A stretch of DNA of 64,000 nt from Curtobacterium salicis (GCF_011759505.1 NZ_JAAOYO010000005.1:62001-126000), one strand, 5' to 3'. Positions 8,427-17,091 are shown, counted from the stretch's first letter. The notes: generated by a model not told the origin, from the sequence alone. Numbers and translations: made by a program.

Positions 8427-9509
8427 TCAGAAGACGAGCTGCATGGTGTCGGAGTCGCCGTTCCGTCCGACCGTACGGAAGCCCGCGCGCTCGTAGAGGA
8501 TCCGGGCGCCGGTGTTGCCGTCCTCGACACTGAGGCTGATCCCGGGCCACCCTGCGGCACGTCCGGCGGCCACGAGCCGGGTGAGCAGCGCCGACCCGAC
8601 GCCCCGTCCGCGGGCGCGGGCGTCGACGGCGAGGGTGAGTTCGGGGACGTCCTCGGCGACGAAGCCGTAGCCGGGGTCGCTCGCGGGCAGGTGCACGGCC
8701 CAGGCGACACCGAGCGGCCCGTCGTCGTCGGACGCCACCACACCGATGTCGGCAGCGCGCTCGTCGGCACGGTCGGCGGGGCGGTCGTCCGTGGGCCGGT
8801 CCGGGTCGAAGGCCCGGAAGTAGTGCGCGAACTCGGGCCGGTCGAGGTCGGCGTCGGTGAAGCGGCCGGCGGACCAGTTCATCGCGTCGAGGCTCGCCCG
8901 TCGGAGCAGGGGCAGGTCGTCCGCGGTCGCGGGCCGGTAGGTGGTGCCGTCGACGACGTCCGGGAAGGAGTCGTCGCCGGTGCCGGTCAGGCGGGCCTCG
9001 CAGATCGTGGGCTCGTCCTCCGGCATCTTCGCGACGGCCGCGAACCGCCCCTCGGGGTCGACCCGACCGAGGAGCACGCGGGAGATGCCGTCGAGCTCGG
9101 CGACCTGCTCGTCCGTGAGCGCGTCGATGACCAGACGTCGAGCGGTGCGGACGTGGTCGGGGGCCGCGGCGACGATGTGGTCGAACCCGGCGTCGGTGAG
9201 CCGGACGTCGGTCGCCCGCCGGTCCTCGGTGGACGGGCACCGGCTGACGAGCCCGCGCTTCTCGAGCCGGGACACGACGTGCGACAGGCGCGGCAGCGAG
9301 GCGTTGGTGGCCGAGGCGAGCACCGACATCCGGAGGGTCCGGCACTCGGTCTCCGACAGCATCGCGATGACCATGTAGTCGAAGAGCGTCAGGTCGGCGT
9401 CGCGCTGCAGCTGGTGGTCGAGCGCTGCCGGCAGCAGTTCCATGACGGCGAGGAACCCCATCCACGCGCGCAGCTGCTCGCGGGAGAGCCAGGGGACGTC
9501 GTCGGTCAT
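8427..9509 (-). CDS. MarR-type regulator fused to a GNAT acetyltransferase
   Basis: 360 residues in two domains. Residues 1-150 are a MarR winged helix (LTLFDYMVIAMLSE, then ASLPRLSHVVSRLEKRGLVS and DRRATDVRLTDAG for the wing). Residues 190-360 are a GNAT N-acetyltransferase (ELTLAVDARARGRGVGSALL for acetyl-CoA binding, SLSVEDGNTGARILYERAGF). The two halves form one uninterrupted frame. Such fusions are known but the acetylation substrate is not evident. TAGGAT followed by GAGGAC lies 6 nt before the ATG, so that hexamer could also act as a ribosome binding site. Confidence 0.88.
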   Translation of the reverse strand: MTDDVPWLSREQLRAWMGFLAVMELLPAALDHQLQRDADLTLFDYMVIAMLSETECRTLRMSVLASATNASLPRLSHVVSRLEKRGLVSRCPSTEDRRATDVRLTDAGFDHIVAAAPDHVRTARRLVIDALTDEQVAELDGISRVLLGRVDPEGRFAAVAKMPEDEPTICEARLTGTGDDSFPDVVDGTTYRPATADDLPLLRRASLDAMNWSAGRFTDADLDRPEFAHYFRAFDPDRPTDDRPADRADERAADIGVVASDDDGPLGVAWAVHLPASDPGYGFVAEDVPELTLAVDARARGRGVGSALLTRLVAAGRAAGWPGISLSVEDGNTGARILYERAGFRTVGRNGDSDTMQLVF

Positions 9510-9515
9510 GTCCTC

Positions 9516-9521
9516 ATCCTA
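9516..9521 (-). promoter_or_regulatory. -10 box TAGGAT of the MarR-GNAT gene
   Basis: Six nt before ATG 9509; overlaps the last codon of the neighbouring membrane-protein gene on the same strand. Confidence 0.5.
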
Positions 9522-10004
9522 GGGAGAGGTTGTCGCTGCAACCACAGCTTCGTCCGACCGACGCCGAGCCGTGACCACCCCGACGACGAGGGCGACGACC
9601 ACCACGGCGACCAGGACCCCTTCGACCACGAGCAGCCGCGTCGTGTAGTCGAACGGCAGCACGGTGTCGTTCTTCGTCCCGTGGGCCTTCGCGGCGATCT
9701 CCGGCAGGACCACCAGGGCCAGGACGCTGCCGAGGACGACGGCCGCCTGCACGACGACGAGCACCCCCGTGCGGAGGGACCGTCCGGCACGCCGGAGCCC
9801 CATGCCGACGGCCAGGACGAACGGCGACAGGATCGCGTCGTGCAGCACGACCGCACCGAGGAGCCAGGTCGCCAGTCCGCCGATCCGGTTCGGACGGACG
9901 CTGGTCACGAGGACCCAGGCCCCGAACGCCAGGACGAGCACGCCCAGGACGACGAGCACGATGCGGGCCGTGCGGACCCGGTTGTCGGCGACTGCGGTGC
10001 TCAT
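9519..10004 (-). CDS. Small polytopic membrane protein of the Mo-oxidoreductase operon
   Basis: 161 residues with four predicted hydrophobic segments (ARIVLVVLGVLVLAFGAWVLV, WLLGAVVLHDAILSPFVLAV, VLVVVQAAVVLGSVLALVVL and LLVVEGVLVAVVVVALVVGV). It has no recognisable family motif. The ATG at 10004 overlaps the stop of the molybdopterin oxidoreductase gene (ATGA), so the two are probably made together and may interact in the membrane; this role is inferred from coupling alone. Conserved-looking residues such as LHDAILSPF might face a cofactor or partner, but I cannot assign them. Confidence 0.75.
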   Translation of the reverse strand: MSTAVADNRVRTARIVLVVLGVLVLAFGAWVLVTSVRPNRIGGLATWLLGAVVLHDAILSPFVLAVGMGLRRAGRSLRTGVLVVVQAAVVLGSVLALVVLPEIAAKAHGTKNDTVLPFDYTTRLLVVEGVLVAVVVVALVVGVVTARRRSDEAVVAATTSP

Positions 10005-11404
10005 GCGATGACCTCGATGCGTTCGATCCACTTCGTCTGCAGCACACCCGGACGGCCGGGCGCGATGATCCGGGCCGGGAAACCGTGCTCCAGGTCGAGC
10101 TTCTCGCCGTTGAGCTCGAGGGCGATGAGCGTCGTCGGGTCGGCGGTGTACTCGGGCCCCATGTCCATGATCCGGTAGCCGCCGTGCCGCTCCAGGCTCG
10201 TCACCCGGACGTGCACGTGCGGGTCGGCCTGGACCGCGGCCAGGAGGTCACGCATCCGGACCCCCTTCCACGTGGCCATCTGGCTCCAGCCCTCGACGCA
10301 GGAGATCGGCAGGCGCGCCTCGGTCTGACCGAGGGCGATCAGCTCGGCGCGCGAGAACGTCCTGCTGACCGAGGGCCCCGCGACCGTGAGCACCCAGTCG
10401 GCGGCGGTGGCGGTGGCGAGGACGCCGGCCGCGCGGGCCGTGCGGTTCACCGGCAGCCCGTTCTGGCCGAGGTGCCGCTGACGGGGACCGAACACGTTGA
10501 ACGGTTCACCGACGACGGAGGACTGCCCGACCGTCAGGGCGACGACGCCCGCGGTGGCCGCGGTGACGCCGGCGATGAACCCGCGTCGGGCGACACGCTG
10601 GCGGCGGCCGTCGGCGGTCGCCGCGATGTCCGTGGGCGGTGCGGCGGGGTCCGTGGCCGGCGCGGCGGCGGCCGGAGCGGCGGCAGCAGCCGGAGCGGCG
10701 ACGGCCCGCTCGGGTGCCGGGCTCCCGTCGATCCAGCGGTGGAGGCGACCGACGAACCCGCGGGGCGTCGAGGCGGAACCGGCGCGGGCCTCCTGTCCGG
10801 CTGGGTCGTCCGGGTCGTGCTGTCCGGCCGGGTCGTTGGGGTCCGGCAACTCGCTGCCCACCGACGGGTCCGCGACGAACCGCCCCTCGGCGTCGAACGA
10901 GTCCTGCTTGCGCCAGTACCGCGTGATGACCTGCAGCTTCGTGCCGATGTGGATGAGCAGCGACCCGATGAGGACGTACGCCAGCGCGTTGTGCACCTGG
11001 CGGAACGGGAACGGCCACGGGTACCACTGGAAGGTGTTGAGCAGACCGGTGACGACCTGCACGAGCGCCGATGCCACGAACACCGCGATCGACGCACGCT
11101 CGAGCAGGTGCAGGACGCTCCGGACCGGCGGGGTCTGCACGAGCGCGGGCATCACGACGTTGAGCTTCGCGAGCAGCAGCGGGATGATCGCGATGCCCGC
11201 CGTGATGTGCAGCCCCTGCGTGAACTGGTAGAGCTGCACGGGCCGGGTCGGGAAACGCATCCAGCCGAGGGGCTCCTGCAGCAGGTGGCTGTAGACCCCG
11301 GTGAGGAAGCACACCAGGAACGCGATACCGAGCAGGCGACCGGTGGCCACGGCGCCACGGGCGGTGCGGTTCGGGGAGGCCATGGCCTGGCGGGTGTGGC
11401 GCAT
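10001..11404 (-). CDS. Molybdopterin-dependent oxidoreductase fused to a membrane cytochrome-b-like domain
   Basis: 467 residues in three parts. Residues 20-160 contain four to five membrane helices with candidate heme His residues (YSH, GLHIT, QVHN, LIHIG). Residues 165-270 are a Pro/Ala/Asp linker with a doubled DPxDPAGQ repeat. Residues 273-295 are an internal twin-arginine-like segment (ARRGFIAGVTAATAG). Residues 335-467 are a sulfite-oxidase-fold Moco domain with Cys369 (LPISCVEGWSQM) as likely Mo ligand. It probably passes electrons between an extracytoplasmic substrate and the membrane. ATG 11404 is preferred because of an upstream GGGGG tract; MASPNR at 11383 is the alternative. Substrate unknown. 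Confidence 0.85.
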   Translation of the reverse strand: MRHTRQAMASPNRTARGAVATGRLLGIAFLVCFLTGVYSHLLQEPLGWMRFPTRPVQLYQFTQGLHITAGIAIIPLLLAKLNVVMPALVQTPPVRSVLHLLERASIAVFVASALVQVVTGLLNTFQWYPWPFPFRQVHNALAYVLIGSLLIHIGTKLQVITRYWRKQDSFDAEGRFVADPSVGSELPDPNDPAGQHDPDDPAGQEARAGSASTPRGFVGRLHRWIDGSPAPERAVAAPAAAAAPAAAAPATDPAAPPTDIAATADGRRQRVARRGFIAGVTAATAGVVALTVGQSSVVGEPFNVFGPRQRHLGQNGLPVNRTARAAGVLATATAADWVLTVAGPSVSRTFSRAELIALGQTEARLPISCVEGWSQMATWKGVRMRDLLAAVQADPHVHVRVTSLERHGGYRIMDMGPEYTADPTTLIALELNGEKLDLEHGFPARIIAPGRPGVLQTKWIERIEVIA

Positions 11405-11422
11405 CAGGCGCTGCACCCCCGC

Positions 11423-11428
11423 TACTGT
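11423..11428 (+). promoter_or_regulatory. Possible -10 box TACTGT
   Basis: Nine nt before ATG 11438, slightly further than the usual 6-7 nt. Confidence 0.35.
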
Positions 11429-11437
11429 CGTCGGACC

Positions 11438-12916
11438 ATGAGCGAACGACTGCGTCCGACCCGTCCGGATCTCCGAGCGTTCGTCCCGAGCGCGCGTGTC
11501 GCGACCGTGCTCGCCGTCGTCGGCGTGCTGGCGCTCGGCGTCGTCATCGCGGTTGGTGTCACGCATCTGGGGTTCCTCCGGGAGGGTCATCGCTCTCCAT
11601 TCGTTGCGTGGACCCTCATCGCTTGGACGGTCTTCGCAGGCGCCGTGCTGGCGCTCAGGTTCGTGCCCCCGCACCTGGTGACGCGGATCGTCCTCGGTGG
11701 TGCGGTGGTCGTCGGGATCGCGGCCCTGATCGGACCGCCGAACACCAGCACCGACTCCGCACGCTACGCCTGGGACGGCATCGTGCAGCACGCGGGCATC
11801 TCGCCGTACCGACACACGCCGCAGTCGGACGTGCTGCAGCACCTCCGCCCGGACTGGTTGTTCCCCGACAAGGTGAACGGCACGTGCGACGACATCAAGC
11901 CCCGGTTCCGCGGCCTGGGCGACGGCCGGCTCGGCCACTGCACGGCGATCAACCGACCGGACGTGCCGACGATCTACCCGCCGATGGCCGAGCTGTGGTT
12001 CGCGCTCGTCCGGGCGTTCGTCCCCGCCACGGCGCAGTACCTGCCGTTCCAGTTCGCGGGCCTCGTCGTCTCGCTCGGCGTCACGGTCGGCCTGCTCGTC
12101 GTCCTCCGCCGCTCGGGCCGTCCGACCTGGTGGGCCGCGCTCTGGGCCTGGTCGCCGCTCGTCGCCGCCGAGGCCGTCACGAACTCGCACGTCGACGTCG
12201 TCGGCGCCGCCCTGGCCACCGCCGGCGCCGTGCTCGTCGCGTTCGGCCGCCCGATCTGGGGCGGCATCGCGCTCGGCGCCGCGACCGCGACGAAGCTCAT
12301 CCCGGCGATCGTGTACCCGGCGCTGCTCGGTCGGTGGCGCAGCTGGTGGGCGATCCCGGTCGGCATCGTCACGTTCGGACTGCTCTACGTCCCCTACGTG
12401 CTGACGACCGGCCCGAAGGTGCTCGGCTACCTGCCCGGCTACCTGTCGGAAGAGGGCTACGAGGACGGCTCGCGGTTCGCCCTGGTGGCGAAGGTCGTAC
12501 CCGGGGACGCCGCGACGCTCGTGGTCGGACTCGTCGTGCTCGTCGCCGCGGTGCTCGCCTGGCGGCTGTCCGACCCGGCGAACCCCTGGTCCGGTCAGGT
12601 CTTCATGATCGGCGTGACCTTCCTCGCCGTGACCCCGCGCTACCCCTGGTACGCGCTGCTGCTCATCCCCTTCGTGGTGCTGTCGGGCCGGTGGGAGTGG
12701 CTGTCCCTGACGCTCGCGATCGCGCTGCGTGGTGTCTGGCCCTCGGCGGTCGCCTACCGGTGGTGGCTGCTCGCGGCGATCGCGGTCGTGCTCGTCGTCA
12801 CCCTCGTCCGCACCGACCGCCAGGACTGGCTGCGCTGGCGCGACCGCCTGCGCGGTCGGGACCGGGCGCTGCACGACGGGGTCCACCCGGATCGGAGCGA
12901 GGGCACCGTATCCTGA
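11438..12916 (+). CDS. Polytopic membrane glycosyltransferase, GT87/mannosyltransferase-like
   Basis: 492 residues with about 10-12 hydrophobic segments. The first extracytoplasmic loop carries acidic residues (STDSARYAWDGIVQH) in the position where polyprenyl-phosphate-sugar-dependent GT-C enzymes keep their catalytic Asp. TIYPPMAELWF and TNSHVDVVGAALA are further GT87-like signatures. It probably transfers a sugar from a polyprenyl phosphate donor to a cell-envelope acceptor. It divides the Mo-related genes without an obvious link to molybdenum. The gene is divergent from the oxidoreductase with only 33 nt between their starts, so their promoters overlap. Confidence 0.78.
   Translation: MSERLRPTRPDLRAFVPSARVATVLAVVGVLALGVVIAVGVTHLGFLREGHRSPFVAWTLIAWTVFAGAVLALRFVPPHLVTRIVLGGAVVVGIAALIGPPNTSTDSARYAWDGIVQHAGISPYRHTPQSDVLQHLRPDWLFPDKVNGTCDDIKPRFRGLGDGRLGHCTAINRPDVPTIYPPMAELWFALVRAFVPATAQYLPFQFAGLVVSLGVTVGLLVVLRRSGRPTWWAALWAWSPLVAAEAVTNSHVDVVGAALATAGAVLVAFGRPIWGGIALGAATATKLIPAIVYPALLGRWRSWWAIPVGIVTFGLLYVPYVLTTGPKVLGYLPGYLSEEGYEDGSRFALVAKVVPGDAATLVVGLVVLVAAVLAWRLSDPANPWSGQVFMIGVTFLAVTPRYPWYALLLIPFVVLSGRWEWLSLTLAIALRGVWPSAVAYRWWLLAAIAVVLVVTLVRTDRQDWLRWRDRLRGRDRALHDGVHPDRSEGTVS
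12909..12914 (+). promoter_or_regulatory. -10 box TATCCT of moaA
   Basis: Six nt before ATG 12921, overlapping the stop of the preceding gene; supports the upstream moaA start. Confidence 0.5.
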
Positions 12917-12920
12917 GGCG

Positions 12921-14096
12921 ATGCCGGCCCAGATGCTGCCCTCGACGGGCCAGATGCCACCCTCGACAGGGCTCACGCCCCCGTCGACCGGGCAGCTGCT
13001 CCCCTCGTCGGACCTGATGGCCCGGGTCCACCCCGAGGCGCCGGCGCCCGGACCCCTGGACCGCACCGACCTGCCGCCGCGCCCCGCGGGCGACCCCGGC
13101 CTGGTCGACCGGTTCGGTCGGTACGCCGTCGACCTCCGCGTGTCCCTGACCGAACGCTGCAACCTCCGCTGCACCTACTGCATGCCGGCCGAGGGGCTGC
13201 CGTTCGCGCCCGACGCCGCCCTGATGTCCGCCGACGAGATCGCCCGACTGGTCGGCCTCGGCGCGGAGCAGCTCGGCATCCGCAAGGTCCGCTTCACCGG
13301 CGGCGAGCCACTGCTCCGAAAGGACCTGGTCGACGTGATCGCCCGGAGTGCGGCCGCCCACCCCGACCTCGAACTCTCCCTCACCACGAACGCCATCGGG
13401 CTCGCACGGCGCGCCGCGGCCCTCCGCGCCGCGGGACTGCACCGGCTGAACGTCTCGCTCGACACCGTCGACCCGGACGTCTTCGCCGAGGTCACCCGTC
13501 GGCCGTTCCTCGACCGGGTCCTCGAGGGCATCGCGGCCGCGGCCGACGCCGGCCTCGGCGTGAAGGTCAACGCCGTCCTCATGCGCGGGGTCAACGACCA
13601 CCTGGCCTCCGAGCTGCTGGCCTGGTGCCTGGAGCGCGGGCACGAGCTGCGCTTCATCGAGCAGATGCCGCTGGACCCGGGTCACGCCTGGGACGCGACG
13701 ACGATGATCACGGCCGTCCAGATCCGCGAGCTCCTCAGCGTCGACCACGAGCTCACCCCGGACGAGGCCCCGCGGAACGGCGCCCCGGCCGAGCGCTACC
13801 GCGTGCGGTCCCGTGCGACCGGACAGGACCTCGGCACGGTCGGCATCATCGCGAGCATCACCGAGTCGTTCTGCGCCGACTGCACCCGCACCCGGCTCAC
13901 CGCCGACGGCCACGTCCGCAGCTGCCTGTTCTCGGACGACGAGGTCGACCTGCTCGGGCCACTGCGTGCCGGCGCCGACGACGGTGTCGTCCTCGACCGG
14001 TGGCGCCGGGCGATGTGGGCGAAGCCGCGGGACCACGGCGACGACAGCGACGGCTTCGTGCACCCCACCCGGGGCATGAGCGCGATCGGAGGATGA
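12921..14096 (+). CDS. moaA: GTP 3',8-cyclase (molybdenum cofactor biosynthesis A)
   Basis: 391 residues. This radical SAM enzyme catalyses the first step of molybdopterin synthesis together with MoaC. The SAM cluster motif is Cys80-x3-Cys84-x2-Cys87 (CNLRCTYC), followed by FTGGEPLLRKD. The second Fe-S site is in CADCTRTRLTADGHVRSC near the C terminus, and the protein ends in the Gly-Gly required for MoaA activity. Residues 1-60 are an unusual Pro-rich extension built from four 7-residue repeats. A TATCCT box supports ATG 12921, although ATG 13017 would give a normal-length enzyme. The stop overlaps moaD (ATGA). moaC is not in the window. Confidence 0.95.
   Translation: MPAQMLPSTGQMPPSTGLTPPSTGQLLPSSDLMARVHPEAPAPGPLDRTDLPPRPAGDPGLVDRFGRYAVDLRVSLTERCNLRCTYCMPAEGLPFAPDAALMSADEIARLVGLGAEQLGIRKVRFTGGEPLLRKDLVDVIARSAAAHPDLELSLTTNAIGLARRAAALRAAGLHRLNVSLDTVDPDVFAEVTRRPFLDRVLEGIAAAADAGLGVKVNAVLMRGVNDHLASELLAWCLERGHELRFIEQMPLDPGHAWDATTMITAVQIRELLSVDHELTPDEAPRNGAPAERYRVRSRATGQDLGTVGIIASITESFCADCTRTRLTADGHVRSCLFSDDEVDLLGPLRAGADDGVVLDRWRRAMWAKPRDHGDDSDGFVHPTRGMSAIGG
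12933..13016 (+). repeat. Four tandem 21-bp degenerate repeats in the moaA 5' end
   Basis: The units encode MLPSTGQ, MPPSTGL, TPPSTGQ and LLPSSDL. The reading frame is preserved because the unit is a multiple of three. Confidence 0.75.
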
Positions 14097-14341
14097 CGGA
14101 CATGACCACGCTGCGCTTCTTCGCCGCCGCCCGCGCCGCCGTCGGGCTCGACGAGACGACCGTGACGGCCGACTCCCTCGACGACGCACTCCGCCAGGTG
14201 ACCGCCACGGACGCCGACCGCTGGGCCGCCCTGCAGGAGCGCTGCTCCTACCTGGTCGACGGCGTGACGACCCGCGACCGGTCGACCTCGCTGGCCGGAG
14301 TCGACGTCGTCGACGTCATGCCGCCCTTCGCCGGCGGGTAG
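14093..14341 (+). CDS. moaD: Molybdopterin synthase sulfur-carrier subunit
   Basis: 82 residues of ubiquitin-like fold ending in PPFAGG, whose C-terminal Gly-Gly is adenylated and thiocarboxylated to carry sulfur into molybdopterin. The likely activating enzyme is the MoeB-rhodanese fusion at 17164. The ATG at 14093 overlaps the moaA stop; a second ATG at 14102 is equally placed for the family. The large subunit moaE is absent from this window. It is convergent with modC, the stop codons being 4 nt apart. Confidence 0.93.
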   Translation: MTDMTTLRFFAAARAAVGLDETTVTADSLDDALRQVTATDADRWAALQERCSYLVDGVTTRDRSTSLAGVDVVDVMPPFAGG

Positions 14342-14345
14342 ACCG

Positions 14346-15440
14346 TCACCGCTCCCAGACGGTGAGCTCCGCCGGCGCCACCCGGACCCGCACGCGCGTC
14401 CCCGCCGTCAATCCGAGCGCCGCGACCGCGGCGAGTGTCAGGTCCGCCGTCAGCTCCCCCGCCCGGACCCGGACCAGTCCGTCACGCGGCTCCAGACCGG
14501 TGACCGTCCGCAGCAGTCCGGCGCCGTCGCCGTGCTCGGCGCGGGTGACCACGGCCGCGGTCGGGTGGTACGCGGCCGACACGGCACGGCCGGGAGGCAC
14601 GCCGTGCGGCCCCGACACCAGCTCGCCCCCGTCGTCGCGCTGGCCTCCCGGGCCGTCCGACTCGAAGCCGTCCAGGACGAGTCCGTCCGACGTCGCCGTG
14701 CCGCGCAGGACGACGAGGCCGGAGAACGTCGCCGCGAAGGCACTCCGAGGACGCGCGAGCACGTCGGCGGGACGCCCGGTCTCCACCACGCGGCCGTCCT
14801 CGAGCACGACGACGCGGTCCGCGAGGGCCATCACCTCCACCGGGTCGTGCGTGACGAGCAGGCTGGGTCGTCCGGCCACGGCGGTGCGGAGGGCCGCGCG
14901 GACCTCCTGCCGTGCCGCGACGTCGAGTGCCGAGGTCGGTTCGTCGAGCAGGACCACCGCCGGGTCGGTCGCCAGGGCCCGGGCGATCGCGACGCGCTGG
15001 GCCTGACCACCCGACAGTGTCCCGGGGGCCCGGTCTGCCAGGTCGGCCATACCGACGGCGGCCAGGGCCTGGCGGGCGGTGTGGCGTGCCTCCCGGCCGG
15101 AGCGTCCGGCAGCCCGCGGACCGAAGGCGACGTTCGCCAGGACGCTCTGGTGCGGGAACAGGTCCGGGCGCTGCGCGACCAGGCCGATCCGGCGCCGGTG
15201 CGCGGGGACGCTGCGGCCCGGGCCGGCGAGCAGTCGACCGGCGGAGCGCACCTCGCCGTCGTCGAGGGCGAGGAGCCCCGCGACGGCGTCGACCACGGTG
15301 GACTTGCCGGCTCCGTTCGGGCCGATCACGGCGACGCACTCGGAGGGGCCCACGGTCAGGGCGACGTCGACGTCGCGGTCGTGTCGGACGACGTGCACGA
15401 CGAGTCCCGCGGCGCCGAGGGGCGTCGGCGGGGCCGTCAC
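14346..15440 (-). CDS. modC: Molybdate ABC transporter ATP-binding protein
   Basis: 364 residues. Walker A GPNGAGKST is at residues 40-48, then the signature LSGGQAQRVAIARAL and Walker B VVLLDEPTSALD. The C-terminal 120 residues contain a TOBE/Mop molybdate-binding domain (AYHPTAAVVTRAEHG, GELTADLTLAA). The linker between (about residues 250-290) contains degraded arms of the GGGAGGC element at DNA level. The GTG start overlaps the modB stop (GTGA), so the subunits are co-translated. It powers molybdate import through ModB. Confidence 0.93.
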   Translation of the reverse strand: MTAPPTPLGAAGLVVHVVRHDRDVDVALTVGPSECVAVIGPNGAGKSTVVDAVAGLLALDDGEVRSAGRLLAGPGRSVPAHRRRIGLVAQRPDLFPHQSVLANVAFGPRAAGRSGREARHTARQALAAVGMADLADRAPGTLSGGQAQRVAIARALATDPAVVLLDEPTSALDVAARQEVRAALRTAVAGRPSLLVTHDPVEVMALADRVVVLEDGRVVETGRPADVLARPRSAFAATFSGLVVLRGTATSDGLVLDGFESDGPGGQRDDGGELVSGPHGVPPGRAVSAAYHPTAAVVTRAEHGDGAGLLRTVTGLEPRDGLVRVRAGELTADLTLAAVAALGLTAGTRVRVRVAPAELTVWER

Positions 15441-16282
15441 GCCGCGGCTCCGCGGGTCCGGACCGAGGCGAGGCCGATCACGAGCACCGCGACGACGACG
15501 AGCACGAGGGCGAGGGCCACCGCCGTGTCCGGGTCGATCTCACGCTGCAGGTACACCTCGAGCGGGAGGGTCCGCGTCACACCCTGCAGGCTGCCCGCGA
15601 AGGTCAGGGTCGCGCCGAACTCGCCGAGGGCGCGGGCGAAGCACAGGACCAGGCCGGCGCCGATGCCGGGCAGGACCCGCGGGGTCGTGACGGTGAGGAA
15701 GGTGCGGGTCGGTCCGGCGCCGAGGGTGGCCGCGACCCGCTCGTACCGGTCCCCTTCGACGCGGAGCGCCCCCTCGATCGAGGACACCAGGAACGGCATC
15801 GCGACGAACGTCTGCGCGATGACGACCGCCACCGTGGTGAACGCGATCCGCAGCCCGTGCTCGTCGAGGAACGCGCCGACCACGCCGAGTCGACCGAACG
15901 CCGCGAGCAGCGCCAGCCCGCCGACGACCGGCGGCAGGACCAGCGGCAGCAGCACCACCGCCCGGGCCACCCCGGTCCACCGCGAACGCGACCGGGCGAA
16001 CAGGACCGCCAGGGGGTAGCCGAGGACGAAGGCGATGCCGGTCGCAGCGGTCGCCGTCCCGAGGCTCAGCCCGAGTGCGGTCAACGACGCCGGGGAGGTC
16101 ACCAGCGCGAGGAAGGACCCCCACCGCACCCGGCCGACCATCGCCAGGACGGGGACGACGACGAACAGGCCGCCGAGCACCGCGGGGACGGGCAACCACC
16201 ACGGCACCGGGCCGCGCACCGACGCACGGCTGCGCCGGACCCGCGGGTGACGCGGGCTGCCGCCGGGCCGCAGGACGGACAC
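15437..16282 (-). CDS. modB: Molybdate ABC transporter permease
   Basis: 281 residues from GTG 16282, 5 nt after the modA stop. There are six membrane segments, and a loop carrying RYERVAATLGAGPTRTF plus ALGEFGATLTFAG is diagnostic of the ModB/CysT permease family. GPVPWWLPVPAVLGGLFVVV forms the first helix. No ATG is available in the needed place, so GTG (or a more upstream non-ATG codon) must be used. The protein forms the membrane channel for molybdate delivered by ModA. Confidence 0.92.
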   Translation of the reverse strand: MSVLRPGGSPRHPRVRRSRASVRGPVPWWLPVPAVLGGLFVVVPVLAMVGRVRWGSFLALVTSPASLTALGLSLGTATAATGIAFVLGYPLAVLFARSRSRWTGVARAVVLLPLVLPPVVGGLALLAAFGRLGVVGAFLDEHGLRIAFTTVAVVIAQTFVAMPFLVSSIEGALRVEGDRYERVAATLGAGPTRTFLTVTTPRVLPGIGAGLVLCFARALGEFGATLTFAGSLQGVTRTLPLEVYLQREIDPDTAVALALVLVVVAVLVIGLASVRTRGAAA

Positions 16283-16287
16283 CGGCG

Positions 16288-17091
16288 TCAGGGCTTGCCG
16301 AAGCCGGCGTCGGCGAGGACCCGCTGCCCCGCCGGGGACAGGACGTACGCCGTGAACACCCGGGCGAGCCGCGGGTTCGCTGCGTCGTGCAGGACGCTGA
16401 TCGGGTAGGTGTTGACCGCGTCGTCCGCCGCCGCGAAGGGCACCCCGTCGACGTCGCCGCTCGCGCCCTGCACGTCGGTGCGGTAGACGACGCCGGCGTC
16501 GGCCTGCCCGGACCGCACCTTGCCGAGGACGTCGGTGACGGACTGCTCCTCGCTGACCGGGTGCAGGTCGACGCCGCTCGAGCGCTCCACCGCGGCCGTC
16601 GCGGCTCCGCACGGCACCGGGGCGGCGCAGGTCACGAGCTGCACGCCGGAGTCGTCCAGGTCCGCGAGGTCCCGGATGTGGTGCGGGTTGCCGGGGGCGA
16701 CGGCGATCTCGAGCGTGTTGGTCGCGAAGTCCCGCGGAGACCCGGCGGCGAGCGCGGACCGGCCGAGCTTCGCCGTCGTGGCCTGGTCGGCCGAGGCGAT
16801 GACGTCGGCGGGTGCCCCGTTCTGGATCTGCGTGACCAGGTCGCTCGACCCCGCGAACGAGAACGTGACGGTGGTGCCGGGGTGCGCCTGCTCGAAGTCG
16901 TGCCCGAGGGTGGTGAAGGTCTGCTGGAGCGACGCCGCGGCGAACACCGTGATCGAACCCGAGGCAGTGGCGCTCGACGTCGTGCTCGCGCCGGGGCCGC
17001 TCGTCGCCGGGGTACCTGCGCAGCCGGCGAGCGTCAGCGCCAGCAGCGCCCCGGTGGCCACGAGGGTGGTCGTCTGCATCCGCGATCGCAT
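16288..17091 (-). CDS. modA: Molybdate-binding lipoprotein of the ABC transporter
   Basis: 267 residues with a lipoprotein signal peptide (Arg-rich N terminus, hydrophobic core, lipobox LAGC with Cys24). The mature protein has the ModA pattern: TVFAAASLQQTF at the start, FAGSSDLVTQI, GAPADVIASAD and AGVVYRTDV, which line the oxyanion site. It captures molybdate (possibly tungstate) outside the membrane and feeds ModBC. Unlike most genes here it has a true leader of roughly 45 nt, with GGAAGG about 6 nt before the ATG, which suits regulated expression. Confidence 0.94.
   Translation of the reverse strand: MRSRMQTTTLVATGALLALTLAGCAGTPATSGPGASTTSSATASGSITVFAAASLQQTFTTLGHDFEQAHPGTTVTFSFAGSSDLVTQIQNGAPADVIASADQATTAKLGRSALAAGSPRDFATNTLEIAVAPGNPHHIRDLADLDDSGVQLVTCAAPVPCGAATAAVERSSGVDLHPVSEEQSVTDVLGKVRSGQADAGVVYRTDVQGASGDVDGVPFAAADDAVNTYPISVLHDAANPRLARVFTAYVLSPAGQRVLADAGFGKP

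Noticed and set aside
10001..13174. A minus-strand frame of more than 1000 codons opposite the glycosyltransferase and moaA genes
   Set aside because: Only its last 467 codons match a protein family; the upstream part is low-complexity Arg/Glu/Asp sequence typical of antisense frames in GC-rich DNA.
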